A program made the translations under genes and the position numbers. From SZUA-430 sp965227535 (lineage in GTDB: Bacteria; Pseudomonadota; Alphaproteobacteria; Micropepsales; Micropepsaceae): 64,000 bases of DNA. Below are positions 1 through 7,511 of this stretch, in pieces. The notes below the pieces were generated by a model. The model had not been told where the DNA came from, searched no databases, and was given only the letters and a program-made list of their open reading frames with translations. The stretch covers positions 4,092,001-4,156,000 of the forward strand of contig OZ245761.1 of NCBI GenBank assembly GCA_965227535.1. The letters run 5' to 3'. Every line of letters begins with the position of its first letter. The stretch's first letter is position 1.

Positions 1-1212
1 GCCAGCATCCTCGCCGGCAAACGCGCGCTGATCGTCGACGACCTAGCGCTGAACCGCGACATCCTCGCGCGCCGTCTCGCGCGCTGGGACATGCATGTTG
101 CGATGGTCAACGACGGGCTCTCCGCGATGATCGCCATCGACGCCGCCGCGAACGCGGGCCGACCCTTCGACGTCGTACTCCTCGACCGCCACATGCCGGG
201 CCAAACCGGCCACGAAGTCGCCGAAGCCATTCGCCGCCTCGAAAGCGGCAAGACCATCAAACTCGTCCTCTGTTCGTCGATCAGCCACGGCGTCACCGTC
301 TCGGCCGGCGCCGGCACCCAGTTCGATGCGGTCCTCTTCAAGCCCCTGATGCAAGGCGCGCTGCTCGAAGCCCTGACCGGCGCCTTCGTCCCCAAGTCCC
401 AGGCCTCGACCACGGCTGCCCCGCGCGACAACCGCCTCGCCGGCGCTCAGGTCCTCCTTGTCGAGGACAACGAAACGAACCTCTTCGCCGCCACCACCAT
501 GCTCGGCCAAATCGGCTGCTGCGTGACGACCGCTCGCACGGGCTTGGAAGCCGTCCGCGCCGCCGCGACCAAGACCTTCGACCTCATCTTCATGGACATG
601 CAGATGCCGGAGATGGACGGCCTCGAGGCGACGCGTCACATCCGCGCCAGCGCCGGCCCCAACCGGACGAAGCCCATCCTGGCCTTGACCGCCAACGCCT
701 TCGTCGAAGACGCCGCCCGCTGCAAAGAGGCGGGGATGAACGAACACCTGACCAAGCCTATCCGCCGCGCCGCCCTTGAGGCCGCGCTGCTGCGATACCT
801 CGGCGACCGGCAGGTCACGGAATCGGCCGAGCCCCCCGCGCCGGTCAACGGCGGCTCGGGCTCAGTCCTCGACGCCCAAACCTGGTCCGACCTGCAAGGC
901 GACATGCCCTGGGATGCGATCAAGAGGCTCGCCAGCACCTTCCTGACCAATCAGGCCCGCGAACTCAAGGACATGCGCACCGACCTGGCGTCGGACGATC
1001 GGGGCGCTCTACAGCGCAGGGCGCATTCGCTGAAGGGCGCCGCCCGTCTGTTCGGGGCGACCGAGCTCGCCGAACGCGCAGCTGAGTTTGAAGCGCAGGC
1101 CGCAGAGATCGGCCAAACCGAAGCCCTAACGCAGATCGACCGCCTGGAGCGTCTGTTCGCTCAGGCGGCCGATCAGATCAACGTTAGGCTCAAAACCTCA
1201 GTTGCTGCCTGA
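1..1212 (+). CDS. Hybrid sensor histidine kinase, C-terminal part (REC-REC-Hpt), truncated by window edge
   Basis: The frame is open from base 1, so the protein begins upstream and only 403 residues are visible. A first receiver domain fills roughly residues 5-125, with the acidic pair VDD near the start and the presumed phospho-acceptor Asp62 in LLDRHMPG. A second receiver spans about 148-265 and starts VLLVEDNETN; its acceptor is Asp199 in FMDMQMPEMDG and it has the conserved Lys in LTKP. A C-terminal Hpt domain follows with phospho-His342 in RAHSLKGAARLF. This arrangement is typical of BarA/ArcB-like hybrid kinases, which pass phosphate from REC to Hpt to a separate response regulator. The kinase core and sensor must lie left of the window. 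The stop overlaps the end of the convergent CHAP gene by 15 nt. What it senses cannot be judged here. Confidence 0.9.
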   Translation, partial: ASILAGKRALIVDDLALNRDILARRLARWDMHVAMVNDGLSAMIAIDAAANAGRPFDVVLLDRHMPGQTGHEVAEAIRRLESGKTIKLVLCSSISHGVTVSAGAGTQFDAVLFKPLMQGALLEALTGAFVPKSQASTTAAPRDNRLAGAQVLLVEDNETNLFAATTMLGQIGCCVTTARTGLEAVRAAATKTFDLIFMDMQMPEMDGLEATRHIRASAGPNRTKPILALTANAFVEDAARCKEAGMNEHLTKPIRRAALEAALLRYLGDRQVTESAEPPAPVNGGSGSVLDAQTWSDLQGDMPWDAIKRLASTFLTNQARELKDMRTDLASDDRGALQRRAHSLKGAARLFGATELAERAAEFEAQAAEIGQTEALTQIDRLERLFAQAADQINVRLKTSVAA

Positions 1213-1872
1213 CACAATGTCGGCAGGAAGGTCGGCAACGCTGGCGACCGCGTTGGTCGGCAGGATGAAGCCGCGGGTGCGATAGATCCGCTTACCCCAG
1301 CTGTTGTTGGGCGTGTACCAGACCCGGACCATGCTCCAGTCGTTCTTGGGGCTCTCGTCCTTCATCGGGGCGTCCAGATAAATCCGGCCGTCGTTACCCC
1401 AGTTGGCGTGGTCGACCACGATCGTCCGCTCGTCCAGGATCTTCTTTACGACGGCGACATGGCCGCGGCGGGTCGTGCGATAGCCCTTCATGACCAGAAC
1501 CGCGCCTTCCTGCGGACGGGCGGTGCGCGGGTACTTGCCGGCGGCAAGCTTCCACCAATTCTTCGCGTCGCCGTAAATGTCGATGCCCGACGCCTCGCGC
1601 GCGAAACGAACGCACTGCAGCGGCGACTTGGCGTCCAGGATCTGGGGCCGGACCGAAGCCAGGATCGAAACCTCTTCCGGCTTCATGCGCGGCAAGAAGT
1701 TTGCCGCCGTGCCTTCAGTCGTTCCGCGCAACTGGATTTGAGTATCGTCGAGGCTGGTCGTAGTTGTTCCAGTAAATGCTGTGGAGAATTCGGATGAAGT
1801 TGTTTCGCAACCGGCAAGGCTGATGCCCGCCAACAATAGTGCTGCCAAACAGCGTGTCGCGTCAGTTTTCAA
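1198..1872 (-). CDS. CHAP-domain lipoprotein (putative NlpC/P60-like amidase)
   Basis: The 224-residue protein starts with a short basic N-terminus, a hydrophobic stretch and the lipobox LAGC, giving lipidated Cys22, so it is probably anchored in the envelope. A linker of about 60 residues precedes a CHAP (cysteine, histidine-dependent amidohydrolase/peptidase) domain. The likely catalytic Cys is in PLQCVRFAR, the His in RRGHVAVV, and the polar third residue in VDHANW. Such proteins cut peptidoglycan cross-links or act as envelope hydrolases. The next gene upstream on the same strand (2179-2688) is a clear paralogue with the same motif order. A possible promoter on this strand (TTGACT at 1958-1963, CACGAA at 1935-1940, 17-nt spacer) fits the gene but is weak. 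The substrate is unknown. Confidence 0.82.
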   Translation of the reverse strand: MKTDATRCLAALLLAGISLAGCETTSSEFSTAFTGTTTTSLDDTQIQLRGTTEGTAANFLPRMKPEEVSILASVRPQILDAKSPLQCVRFAREASGIDIYGDAKNWWKLAAGKYPRTARPQEGAVLVMKGYRTTRRGHVAVVKKILDERTIVVDHANWGNDGRIYLDAPMKDESPKNDWSMVRVWYTPNNSWGKRIYRTRGFILPTNAVASVADLPADIVSGSN

Positions 1873-2178
1873 AACTGGCTTCCCTCAACTGCAACGACCG
1901 GGCGGCCGTTCTTACTTCCCGGATTGGGCCGGGCTTCGTGCCCACCCAGGCTGAGGGAGTCAACTTAAGGAAATATTACCGTTAACTAATCGTAATAGAT
2001 CTGCTGATTCGAAGCTGCGCACGCACTACATCTTGTGCGCTGCAGTGCGAAGGAGCCCCGGCTGTGGGATCTGGGTCAGTGTGGCTTGTGTGCACCTGGC
2101 CCGCCGCCGACCACCGGTAGGTAGACAAGCGAAGGCCCGGGAATGCTTGGGGATCGTGCCTGTAGCGGCCCCGACGAC
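1873..2178. other. Non-coding gap between the two CHAP genes
   Basis: These 306 bases contain no convincing gene. The part near 1960-2000 is AT-rich (TTAACTAATCG) and holds the candidate minus-strand promoter for the CHAP gene ending at 1198 (TTGACT 1958-1963; CACGAA 1935-1940). I see no clear terminator behind the upstream CHAP gene, so some read-through is possible. Confidence 0.4.
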
Positions 2179-2688
2179 TTATCCGCGGATGAAGCCCTGC
2201 ACCTCGTAAACGCGCCCGCCATAGTGGTTGCCCGGCGCGTACCAGACGCGCACGCGCGACCAATCGTTATCCTCGGAGACGTCCATGACCGGGTTATCGA
2301 GCCCAACCTCGCCCGTGTTCAGCCAATTGGCGTGGTCGACGATGATCTCGCGGTCGCTCACCACCCGGCGCACGATAGCGACGTGCCCGCGCTGGGCATT
2401 GTTGTAGCTCTTCATGACCATGACGGCCCCGCTCTCAGGCTCGGATGAGCGCTCGAACCGGCCGCGGGCCTTGTCCCACCACGTGTAAGCGTCGCCCCAG
2501 ATGCCCACCCCCGAATGGGTCCGGGCGTAGGGCACGCACTGGAGCGGCGCGCCGTCCCGCAGGATGCGCGGCGAGGCGCCAGGCGGCCGCTGAGAAATCG
2601 GGCCGGGGTCCGAGAAGTCGCTGGCGCAGCCGCCCAAGGACAAAGCCAAGGCGGCCGCCGCCGCAAGGCGGGGCAGGGCGCTGATCAT
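2179..2688 (-). CDS. CHAP-domain lipoprotein, paralogue of the neighbouring gene
   Basis: The 169-residue protein has a signal sequence ending in the lipobox LGGC (Cys21), then a CHAP domain starting almost at once. The catalytic Cys is in PLQCVPYAR, the His in QRGHVAIV and the third residue in VDHANW. The aligned blocks WW, SGAVMVMK, NDWS and VRVWY recur in the gene at 1198-1872, so the two arose by tandem duplication. This copy lacks the long linker between lipid anchor and catalytic domain, which would hold the enzyme closer to its membrane. Both genes face left. Predicted role: envelope amidase or endopeptidase of unknown substrate. Confidence 0.82.
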   Translation of the reverse strand: MISALPRLAAAAALALSLGGCASDFSDPGPISQRPPGASPRILRDGAPLQCVPYARTHSGVGIWGDAYTWWDKARGRFERSSEPESGAVMVMKSYNNAQRGHVAIVRRVVSDREIIVDHANWLNTGEVGLDNPVMDVSEDNDWSRVRVWYAPGNHYGGRVYEVQGFIRG

Positions 2689-2800
2689 GGGTCGTCTCTA
2701 ACCGCCCAGGCTCATGGCCAAGGCGCGAAGGGAAGAAGCGGAAACGATGACATACCGGCGCACGACGGAACTCCTAGTGGTGAGCGTCGCACACATACTG

Positions 2801-2823
2801 ACGGCCCTTGTTTCAAAGGCCGT
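2801..2823. terminator. Intergenic hairpin between ABC permease and CHAP gene
   Basis: A stem of ACGGCCCTT paired with AAAGGCCGT around a 5-base loop gives 9 pairs with one wobble. It lies downstream of the export operon ending at 2922 (minus strand). No clean T-run follows on either strand, so it may be a transcript-end stabilising hairpin rather than a true intrinsic terminator. Confidence 0.3.
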
Positions 2824-2921
2824 GCAACTGTGAAGAGGGTTTTAATTCAACTTGCAACAGACCAGGAATTGCGGCGCCGGCACCGTTCAACACGGTTGAG
2901 ACCGGGTTAATCCACAGGGGC

Positions 2922-4055
2922 TCAGTCCAGCGTTCGGCGATATCGCAGCAGGGCGATCGCCATCATCGCCAGCATGAAGGCGAGCAACGGCCAAATGTCG
3001 TCGATCATCTGCGTCAGCGTATTGCCCTTCAGCATGACCCCGCGAACGATCCGCATGAAGTGCGTGTTCGGAAGCAACTCGCCAATCACCTGCGCCCACT
3101 CGGGCATGCCGCGAAACGGAAACATGAACCCCGACAGCAGGATCGACGGCAGGAAAAAGAAGAACGTCATCTGCATCGCCTGCAGCTGATTGGAAGCGAC
3201 GGTCGAAATCGTAAAGCCGACGGCAAGGTTCGCCGCGATAAAGGCCGCCAACGCCACCGACAGATCGAAATACGACCCCAGCATCGGCACGCCGAACAAC
3301 AGCAGCGCCGCGATCAAGACCACGGTCACCTGCACATAGCCCATGACGATGTAGGGCAAGATCTTGCCCGCCATCACCTCAAACGGCTGCAGAGGCATCG
3401 CGAGCAAATTTTCCATCGTCCCGCGCTCGACCTCGCGCGTAACGGCCAGCGCCGTGATCAACACCATCGTCATCGTCAAGATCACGCCGATCAAACCCGG
3501 CACCACGTTGAACGACGAGACGCCTTCCGGATTGTATCGCCGATGCACCACGACCTCGAACGGCGGCGGCGTCCCACGCAACGGCGCCAGCGCCCCCGTG
3601 AAGTCGCGATTGAACACCGTCGCCGGTAACTGCGAAACCGCAGCGACCGCATTCGCGGCAGCCGAAGGGTCGCTCGCATCCGCCTCGACCAAAATCTGCG
3701 GACGATCCCCACGCGCCAACTCGCGCGAAAACTCGGGCGGCACGGTCACCACAAACGCAACGCGCCCGCTCGCCAACAGATCGTTCGCCTCGCGGTCGCT
3801 GGAGATGATCTTCTCGATCCGGAAGTAACCCGAATTCTCAAGCGCCTTCACCAGCGTTCGCGAGTAAACACTGGGATCCTGCACATTGAGCGCCGCCGGT
3901 AAATGTTTCGGATCCGAATTGATCGCAAACCCGAACAACACGAGCTGGATCACCGGAATCCCAATAATCATCCCAAACGTCAGCCGATCCCGCCGCATCT
4001 GAATGAGTTCCTTGAGGAACACGGCGGTGATGCGAGCGATGGAAATACCGAACAT
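2922..4055 (-). CDS. ABC-2 type transporter permease (YbhS/YbhR family)
   Basis: This 377-residue membrane protein has one N-terminal transmembrane helix (about residues 25-45, ending FGFAINSDPKH), a periplasmic domain of roughly 130 residues, and a C-terminal block of about five helices. That is the ABC2_membrane layout of YhhJ/YbhR-type exporters. The ATG at 4055 is chosen because it lies 5 nt behind the ATPase stop and begins the family-typical MFGISIARI; longer frames upstream run through the ATPase gene antisense. It is the last gene of the order TetR, membrane-fusion lipoprotein, ATPase, permease. Only one permease is present where E. coli ybhGFSR has two, so it probably homodimerises. 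Substrate unknown; hydrophobic drugs or cations are usual for the family. Confidence 0.87.
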   Translation of the reverse strand: MFGISIARITAVFLKELIQMRRDRLTFGMIIGIPVIQLVLFGFAINSDPKHLPAALNVQDPSVYSRTLVKALENSGYFRIEKIISSDREANDLLASGRVAFVVTVPPEFSRELARGDRPQILVEADASDPSAAANAVAAVSQLPATVFNRDFTGALAPLRGTPPPFEVVVHRRYNPEGVSSFNVVPGLIGVILTMTMVLITALAVTREVERGTMENLLAMPLQPFEVMAGKILPYIVMGYVQVTVVLIAALLLFGVPMLGSYFDLSVALAAFIAANLAVGFTISTVASNQLQAMQMTFFFFLPSILLSGFMFPFRGMPEWAQVIGELLPNTHFMRIVRGVMLKGNTLTQMIDDIWPLLAFMLAMMAIALLRYRRTLD

Positions 4056-4060
4056 GGGTG

Positions 4061-4987
4061 CTAACTCGTCTGCTCGCGAAACGGCGCCATCAGGTGGATG
4101 AATACGTCCTCCAGACTCGGGTTCGCTTTCGCCCACGTGAACCCCGGCCGCTGGCGGAACGGAGCGATCGCGCGCTCCAACGCCGCCGCGTCTTTGCCGC
4201 TGACGTGCAGCGTTACGCCGAACACCGACACCTGATCGATGCCCGGAACGTCGTGCATCTCGGCTGCCAGCCGGCGAACATCTTCGCCTTCGACGATCCA
4301 CGTATGCAGACCGGACTCGCCGATCACCTGCGCGACGGTACCGCGCGCCAGCACCGTGCCGTAGGCGAGATAGACGATCCGGTCGCACCGCTCCGCCTCG
4401 TCCATGTAGTGCGTCGAGACAAGAACGGTCAGCCCCTGCGCCGCGAGCTGATGAATCTCATCCCAAAAATCGCGCCGCGCCTGCGGATCGACGCCGGCCG
4501 TCGGCTCGTCCAGCAACAGCAGCTGCGGACGATGCAGAATGCACGCGGCCAGCGCCAACCGCTGTTTCCAACCGCCCGACAACGTGCCGGCCAATTGCTG
4601 CTGCCGCCGCACCAGTCCCAGCTGCTCGATCGACTGATCGACGACCTTCTGCCGGTCCTTCACCTCATAGATGCGCGCGACAAAATCCAAATTCTCGCGG
4701 ATAGACAGATCCTCGTAGAACGAGAACTTCTGCGTCATGTACCCGACGTTGCGCTTGATCGCCGCGCTCTCGCGCAAAATATCATAGCCCAGACACGTGC
4801 CAGATCCGCTGTCCGGCACCAACAGCCCGCACAGCATACGGATCGTCGTCGTCTTGCCGCTGCCGTTGGGGCCTAAGAAGCCCCACACCTGTCCGCGCGG
4901 CACTTGAATGGAAAAATTGTCGACGACCTTGCGCGCGCCGAAACTCTTGGTCAGCTCACGGACGTCGATGGCGAGCGCCTCGCTCAC
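4061..4987 (-). CDS. ABC transporter ATP-binding protein (YbhF/CcmA-type)
   Basis: A 308-residue nucleotide-binding protein with Walker A GPNGSGKTT, the ABC signature LSGGWKQR and Walker B LLLLDEPTAGVDP followed by the H-loop region STHYMDEAE. The last 70 residues form the regulatory extension usual for ABC-2 exporters. Its ATG overlaps the stop of the membrane-fusion gene by 4 nt (ATGA), and the permease follows after 5 nt, so translation is coupled. It powers export by the adjoining permease at the cytoplasmic membrane. Confidence 0.9.
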   Translation of the reverse strand: MSEALAIDVRELTKSFGARKVVDNFSIQVPRGQVWGFLGPNGSGKTTTIRMLCGLLVPDSGSGTCLGYDILRESAAIKRNVGYMTQKFSFYEDLSIRENLDFVARIYEVKDRQKVVDQSIEQLGLVRRQQQLAGTLSGGWKQRLALAACILHRPQLLLLDEPTAGVDPQARRDFWDEIHQLAAQGLTVLVSTHYMDEAERCDRIVYLAYGTVLARGTVAQVIGESGLHTWIVEGEDVRRLAAEMHDVPGIDQVSVFGVTLHVSGKDAAALERAIAPFRQRPGFTWAKANPSLEDVFIHLMAPFREQTS

Positions 4988-5925
4988 GGCAAGGTCACAT
5001 CGACAGGCTGACCCGGACTAAGCACCGCGCCCTCGGGCACCGCCTCAACCATCCAAACCAATTTCTCGCGCGAGCCAACACTGTAGATCACCGGCGGTGT
5101 GAACTCCGCATCGGAGGCGATGAACGTGACGCTCGCCTTTAGATTCGCGGGACATCCATCACAGCGCATCGCAACCTGCGTGCCGACGGTAAGCTTCGCC
5201 CGCAGCTGCTCGGGTATGAAGAAGCGCACCTTCACGTTCTGCGGCGGCAGCAACTGAACGACCGCCGATCCCGGCGCCGCATATTCACCGGCACGCCGCA
5301 GCGTATCCTCAACGCGCGCCGCCACCTTCGACGCGATCCGCCGCTGCGACAGCACATAGTCCGCACGCTCCAGCGCCGCCTTGGCCGCGCCGACATTCGC
5401 CTGCGCCGCCGCGATCTCATCCGGCCGCGCGCCCTTGCGGCCCTGCGCGATGTTGGATTCGATCTGCTTCACCTGCTGGGCGGCGACGTCGCGCTGCGCC
5501 TGCTTGGCGTCGAGAACGCTCTGCGCCACAAAGCCACGCGTGCGCAAATCCTTCGCCCTAACCAGATCGGCCTCCGCCAACTGCAAGTTCGCCTTCGCCT
5601 GACCGAGCGACGCCTGCAGCGCCGCGATCTCGTCCGGACGCAATCCCTTCTGCGCGTTGGCAAGTTGCGACTGCGCCTGAGCCAATTGCGCTGCCGCCTG
5701 TTCGCGCTGCGCCGTCTGGGCCTCCGCGTCCAGCGTGAAGAGCAAATCGCCGACCTTCACCTGCGTGCCGCGCTTCACCGGAACGTTGGTAACCCATCCG
5801 CCTTCGGGAGCAGCAACGTAAACATACTCGCCCTCGGCATAGCCGCTGACGACGCCTGTAGGCTGCTGCTCGCACCCGGCCAGCAGCGCCGCCGCGCAAA
5901 GCGCGATCGCATACGCGCGTTTCAT
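4984..5925 (-). CDS. Membrane-fusion (HlyD-like) lipoprotein of the ABC-2 exporter
   Basis: The 313-residue product begins MKRAYAIALC and has the lipobox LAGC (Cys18), so it is a lipid-anchored periplasmic adaptor like YbhG. A split biotinyl-lipoyl domain (APEGGWV, then a return strand near residue 205) flanks a long alanine/glutamine-rich coiled coil (about 65-195). The coil holds two near repeats built on RPDEIAA, a sign of internal duplication. A C-terminal beta barrel follows. The ATG at 5925 is taken because it overlaps the TetR stop (ATGA) and starts a proper lipoprotein signal. It bridges the permease and an outer-membrane channel that is not in the window. Confidence 0.86.
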   Translation of the reverse strand: MKRAYAIALCAAALLAGCEQQPTGVVSGYAEGEYVYVAAPEGGWVTNVPVKRGTQVKVGDLLFTLDAEAQTAQREQAAAQLAQAQSQLANAQKGLRPDEIAALQASLGQAKANLQLAEADLVRAKDLRTRGFVAQSVLDAKQAQRDVAAQQVKQIESNIAQGRKGARPDEIAAAQANVGAAKAALERADYVLSQRRIASKVAARVEDTLRRAGEYAAPGSAVVQLLPPQNVKVRFFIPEQLRAKLTVGTQVAMRCDGCPANLKASVTFIASDAEFTPPVIYSVGSREKLVWMVEAVPEGAVLSPGQPVDVTLP

Positions 5926-6563
5926 GGTTCCGCCCCCCGTTTGATGCCGCGCAAGAACGTCTCGATGTGCTGCGCGACAAACCCCAGCGTATCGAACGGC
6001 TCGTCGTCGAACCGTTCGAACGTCGTCCGCCAAATCGCACTGAACAGCAGCGGCGCGATCGCGGCGTACGCCGCCTTGCGCGCGTCCACGTCGCGGAACA
6101 CGCCCTCGCGTATCCCGCGTTCGATCACGCTCGAGAAGATGCCGACGCCGCGCGAGATGACTTCGCGCTTGTAGGTCTCGGCCAATTTCGGAAACCGCCC
6201 GCCGTCGCTGATGATGAGCCGCGGAAATTTCATCATCCGCTCGTCGCCCATGAGCGCACCCATGAACTGCAGCAAGCGCCGCACGAGGTCTTCCGCCGGG
6301 ACCGACTCGTCGGCCGCGATCTTGCGCGCCTGTTCGACGTTGGCCTGCGGGATCGCCTGCACCAGCGCCTCGAACATCTCCTCCTTGCTGGAGAAGTAGA
6401 GGTAGACGGTGCCTTTGCTGACCCCCGCGCGCGCGGCGATGTCCTCAAGCCGCGCGGCGGCAAACCCCTTCTCGAAGAACTCGGCCAAGGCGGCATCGAG
6501 AAGCTCGGCCGGACGAGCATCCTTCCGCCTCTGCCAACGCTGTGATCGCGCGAGTTCGCTCAT
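5922..6563 (-). CDS. TetR-family repressor of the export operon
   Basis: A 213-residue protein with an N-terminal TetR helix-turn-helix (about residues 17-62; helix motif ARAGVSKGTVYLYF) and a helical ligand domain with TetR_C-like features. It is the first gene of the operon, directly upstream of the adaptor, ATPase and permease. It probably represses its own promoter and releases on binding a substrate of the pump, as for E. coli YbhH/CecR-type systems. Two operator-like sites sharing ACCAGT lie just upstream (6576-6595 and 6624-6637). The ligand is unknown. Confidence 0.88.
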   Translation of the reverse strand: MSELARSQRWQRRKDARPAELLDAALAEFFEKGFAAARLEDIAARAGVSKGTVYLYFSSKEEMFEALVQAIPQANVEQARKIAADESVPAEDLVRRLLQFMGALMGDERMMKFPRLIISDGGRFPKLAETYKREVISRGVGIFSSVIERGIREGVFRDVDARKAAYAAIAPLLFSAIWRTTFERFDDEPFDTLGFVAQHIETFLRGIKRGAEP

Positions 6564-6575
6564 GGACCCAAATAT

Positions 6576-6595
6576 ATAACTTACCAGTCATTTAT
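6576..6595. promoter_or_regulatory. Candidate TetR operator 1
   Basis: An imperfect 20-bp palindrome (ATAAC, TTACCAGTCA, TTTAT) sits 13 bp upstream of the TetR start codon. Its core TnACnnGTnA matches the usual shape of TetR-family sites, and the flanking AT-rich stretch could hold the -10 region. Inferred from sequence only. Confidence 0.4.
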
Positions 6596-6623
6596 TAGGG
6601 TATCCCACGCTCGTGAACAAGAT

Positions 6624-6637
6624 TAACGACCAGTTAG
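6624..6637. promoter_or_regulatory. Candidate TetR operator 2
   Basis: TAACGACCAGTTAG repeats the ACCAGT core of the site at 6576-6595, 46 bp further from the tetR gene. Two spaced sites would allow cooperative repression of the export operon. Weaker symmetry than site 1. Confidence 0.28.
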
Positions 6638-6789
6638 CGCCAAGAAATAGTTAAGCCACTGATTTAGATGAGAAAATTTACGACGATTCCAAGGCATGCG
6701 CGCCATGCAGACCTATCATGCACCCAGTGCAGTTGAATTCACAGTAGTACAAACCACATACTAGCAACTGAGGCACACGAAACTGGCTG

Positions 6790-6815
6790 CCGGCCCCCCA
6801 GGACCCCAGGGCCGG
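6790..6815 (+). promoter_or_regulatory. 5' leader hairpin before the first microprotein
   Basis: CCGGCCC (6790-6796) pairs perfectly with GGGCCGG (6809-6815), leaving a 12-base loop, and ends 7 nt before the purine-rich ribosome-binding stretch AGAGGAGAG. A stable leader hairpin this close to the Shine-Dalgarno could control stability or translation of the two-gene microprotein transcript. Confidence 0.4.
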
Positions 6816-6837
6816 GACGATAAGAGGAGAGACCAAA

Positions 6838-6942
6838 ATGAAGACGATGACCCTGATGATGGAATGGTCGGCCGCCGCATTCGCGGTCTACGCCGCGCTC
6901 GTTCTGGCGATGCCCGTTGAGGCTTTCGCCCACTTCGCCTGA
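6838..6942 (+). CDS. 34-residue hydrophobic microprotein A
   Basis: ATG at 6838 follows a good ribosome-binding site (AGAGGAGAG ending 7 nt before it) and reads 34 codons to TGA. The product starts MKTMTLMMEWSAAAF and is mostly Ala, Val, Leu and Phe, forming one short membrane-spanning segment, or a very short signal-like peptide ending EAFAHFA. It resembles microprotein B at 7004-7108 in length and in the pattern MK..TL....WSA.A, so the two are probably tandem paralogues. A leader hairpin lies just upstream and a strong terminator after the second gene. No family recognised and no function proposed; the paired length, ribosome sites and terminator argue that it is real. Confidence 0.6.
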   Translation: MKTMTLMMEWSAAAFAVYAALVLAMPVEAFAHFA

Positions 6943-7003
6943 ACCCAGGCGACCCGATTTTGAATAAGCCGCCCGCAGGTGGCTCCCCTTTGGAGATGGA
7001 GAG

Positions 7004-7108
7004 ATGAAAATGCAAACGTTGACGACAGTTGTGACCTGGTCCGCGGTCGCGATCGTGGCCTTCATGGGCTTTAGCGCAATGACGATCGGAACCTCGTTCT
7101 TCGCGTAA
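7004..7108 (+). CDS. 34-residue hydrophobic microprotein B
   Basis: ATG at 7004 lies behind the purine run GGAGATGGAGAG and reads exactly 34 codons to TAA, the same length as microprotein A, 61 nt downstream of it. The product starts MKMQTLTTVVTWSAVAI and is a single hydrophobic segment ending SFFA. Shared positions with copy A are MK, TL, WSA and the terminal FA. A rho-independent terminator begins 24 nt after the stop, so A and B look like one short transcript. Probably a membrane-associated small protein; role unknown. Confidence 0.6.
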   Translation: MKMQTLTTVVTWSAVAIVAFMGFSAMTIGTSFFA

Positions 7109-7120
7109 ACCCGATCGATG

Positions 7121-7417
7121 TCAAAACGGAATACGGGGCCCGCAGCGAATCAGAAGCTGCCGGGCCCCGTTTTCTTGTGTGCGCTCGCCGCAAAACGCAT
7201 GGCCGCCGCGCTGACACACATGCCGAAGGTCGATCGGCGCCAGCGCATCGGTGACGGTGACCATCAACCGCTCGCCTTCCGCCATCCCCCTCAACGCCTT
7301 TTCGGTCAGCAACGCAGGCATGGGACACTTCAATCCCGTGAGATCGAGGTCGCGCGCGCCAAGCCAATCGGTGTCCGGCATTTCGTTCATGGAAAGTTCG
7401 ATTGACCGCCTAATCAT
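7121..7417 (-). CDS. TusA/SirA-family sulfur carrier protein
   Basis: A 98-residue protein with the TusA signature: DLTGLKCPMPALLTEKAL carries the CPxP motif whose Cys accepts persulfide sulfur, followed by the beta-alpha-beta fold typical of the family (about 75-80 residues). TusA-like proteins relay sulfur for tRNA thiolation or other sulfur transfer. The ATG at 7417 is chosen because AGGGGG lies 3 nt before it; an inner ATG at 7390 lacks a visible ribosome site. The final 13 or so codons are written through the terminator of the convergent microprotein genes (7133-7177), so the last beta strand is encoded by a hairpin. Divergently placed from the acyl-CoA synthetase at 7512. Confidence 0.8.
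   Translation of the reverse strand: MIRRSIELSMNEMPDTDWLGARDLDLTGLKCPMPALLTEKALRGMAEGERLMVTVTDALAPIDLRHVCQRGGHAFCGERTQENGARQLLIRCGPRIPF
7133..7177 (+). terminator. Rho-independent terminator of the microprotein genes, inside the tusA-like 3' end
   Basis: ACGGGGCCCGCAGC (7133-7146) pairs with GCTGCCGGGCCCCGT (7156-7170), a 14-bp stem with a single bulged base, and is followed by TTTTCTT on the plus strand. It is a strong intrinsic terminator for transcription from the microproteins. On the minus strand it is coding sequence of the tusA-like gene. Confidence 0.75.
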
Positions 7418-7511
7418 GTCCCCCTATGTGCGGAGGGACGAGGTTGGTGTCTGAATCTTAAACGAATGCGCGAGACATTCGAAGGGAGTCGGACCGCAAG
7501 GGGACAGGGCA

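Noticed and set aside
2808..3629. Long open frame on the plus strand opposite the ABC-2 permease
   Set aside because: The minus strand has a clear permease with membrane helices and operon context; the plus frame is His/Arg-rich with no fold, a known side effect of GC-rich third positions.
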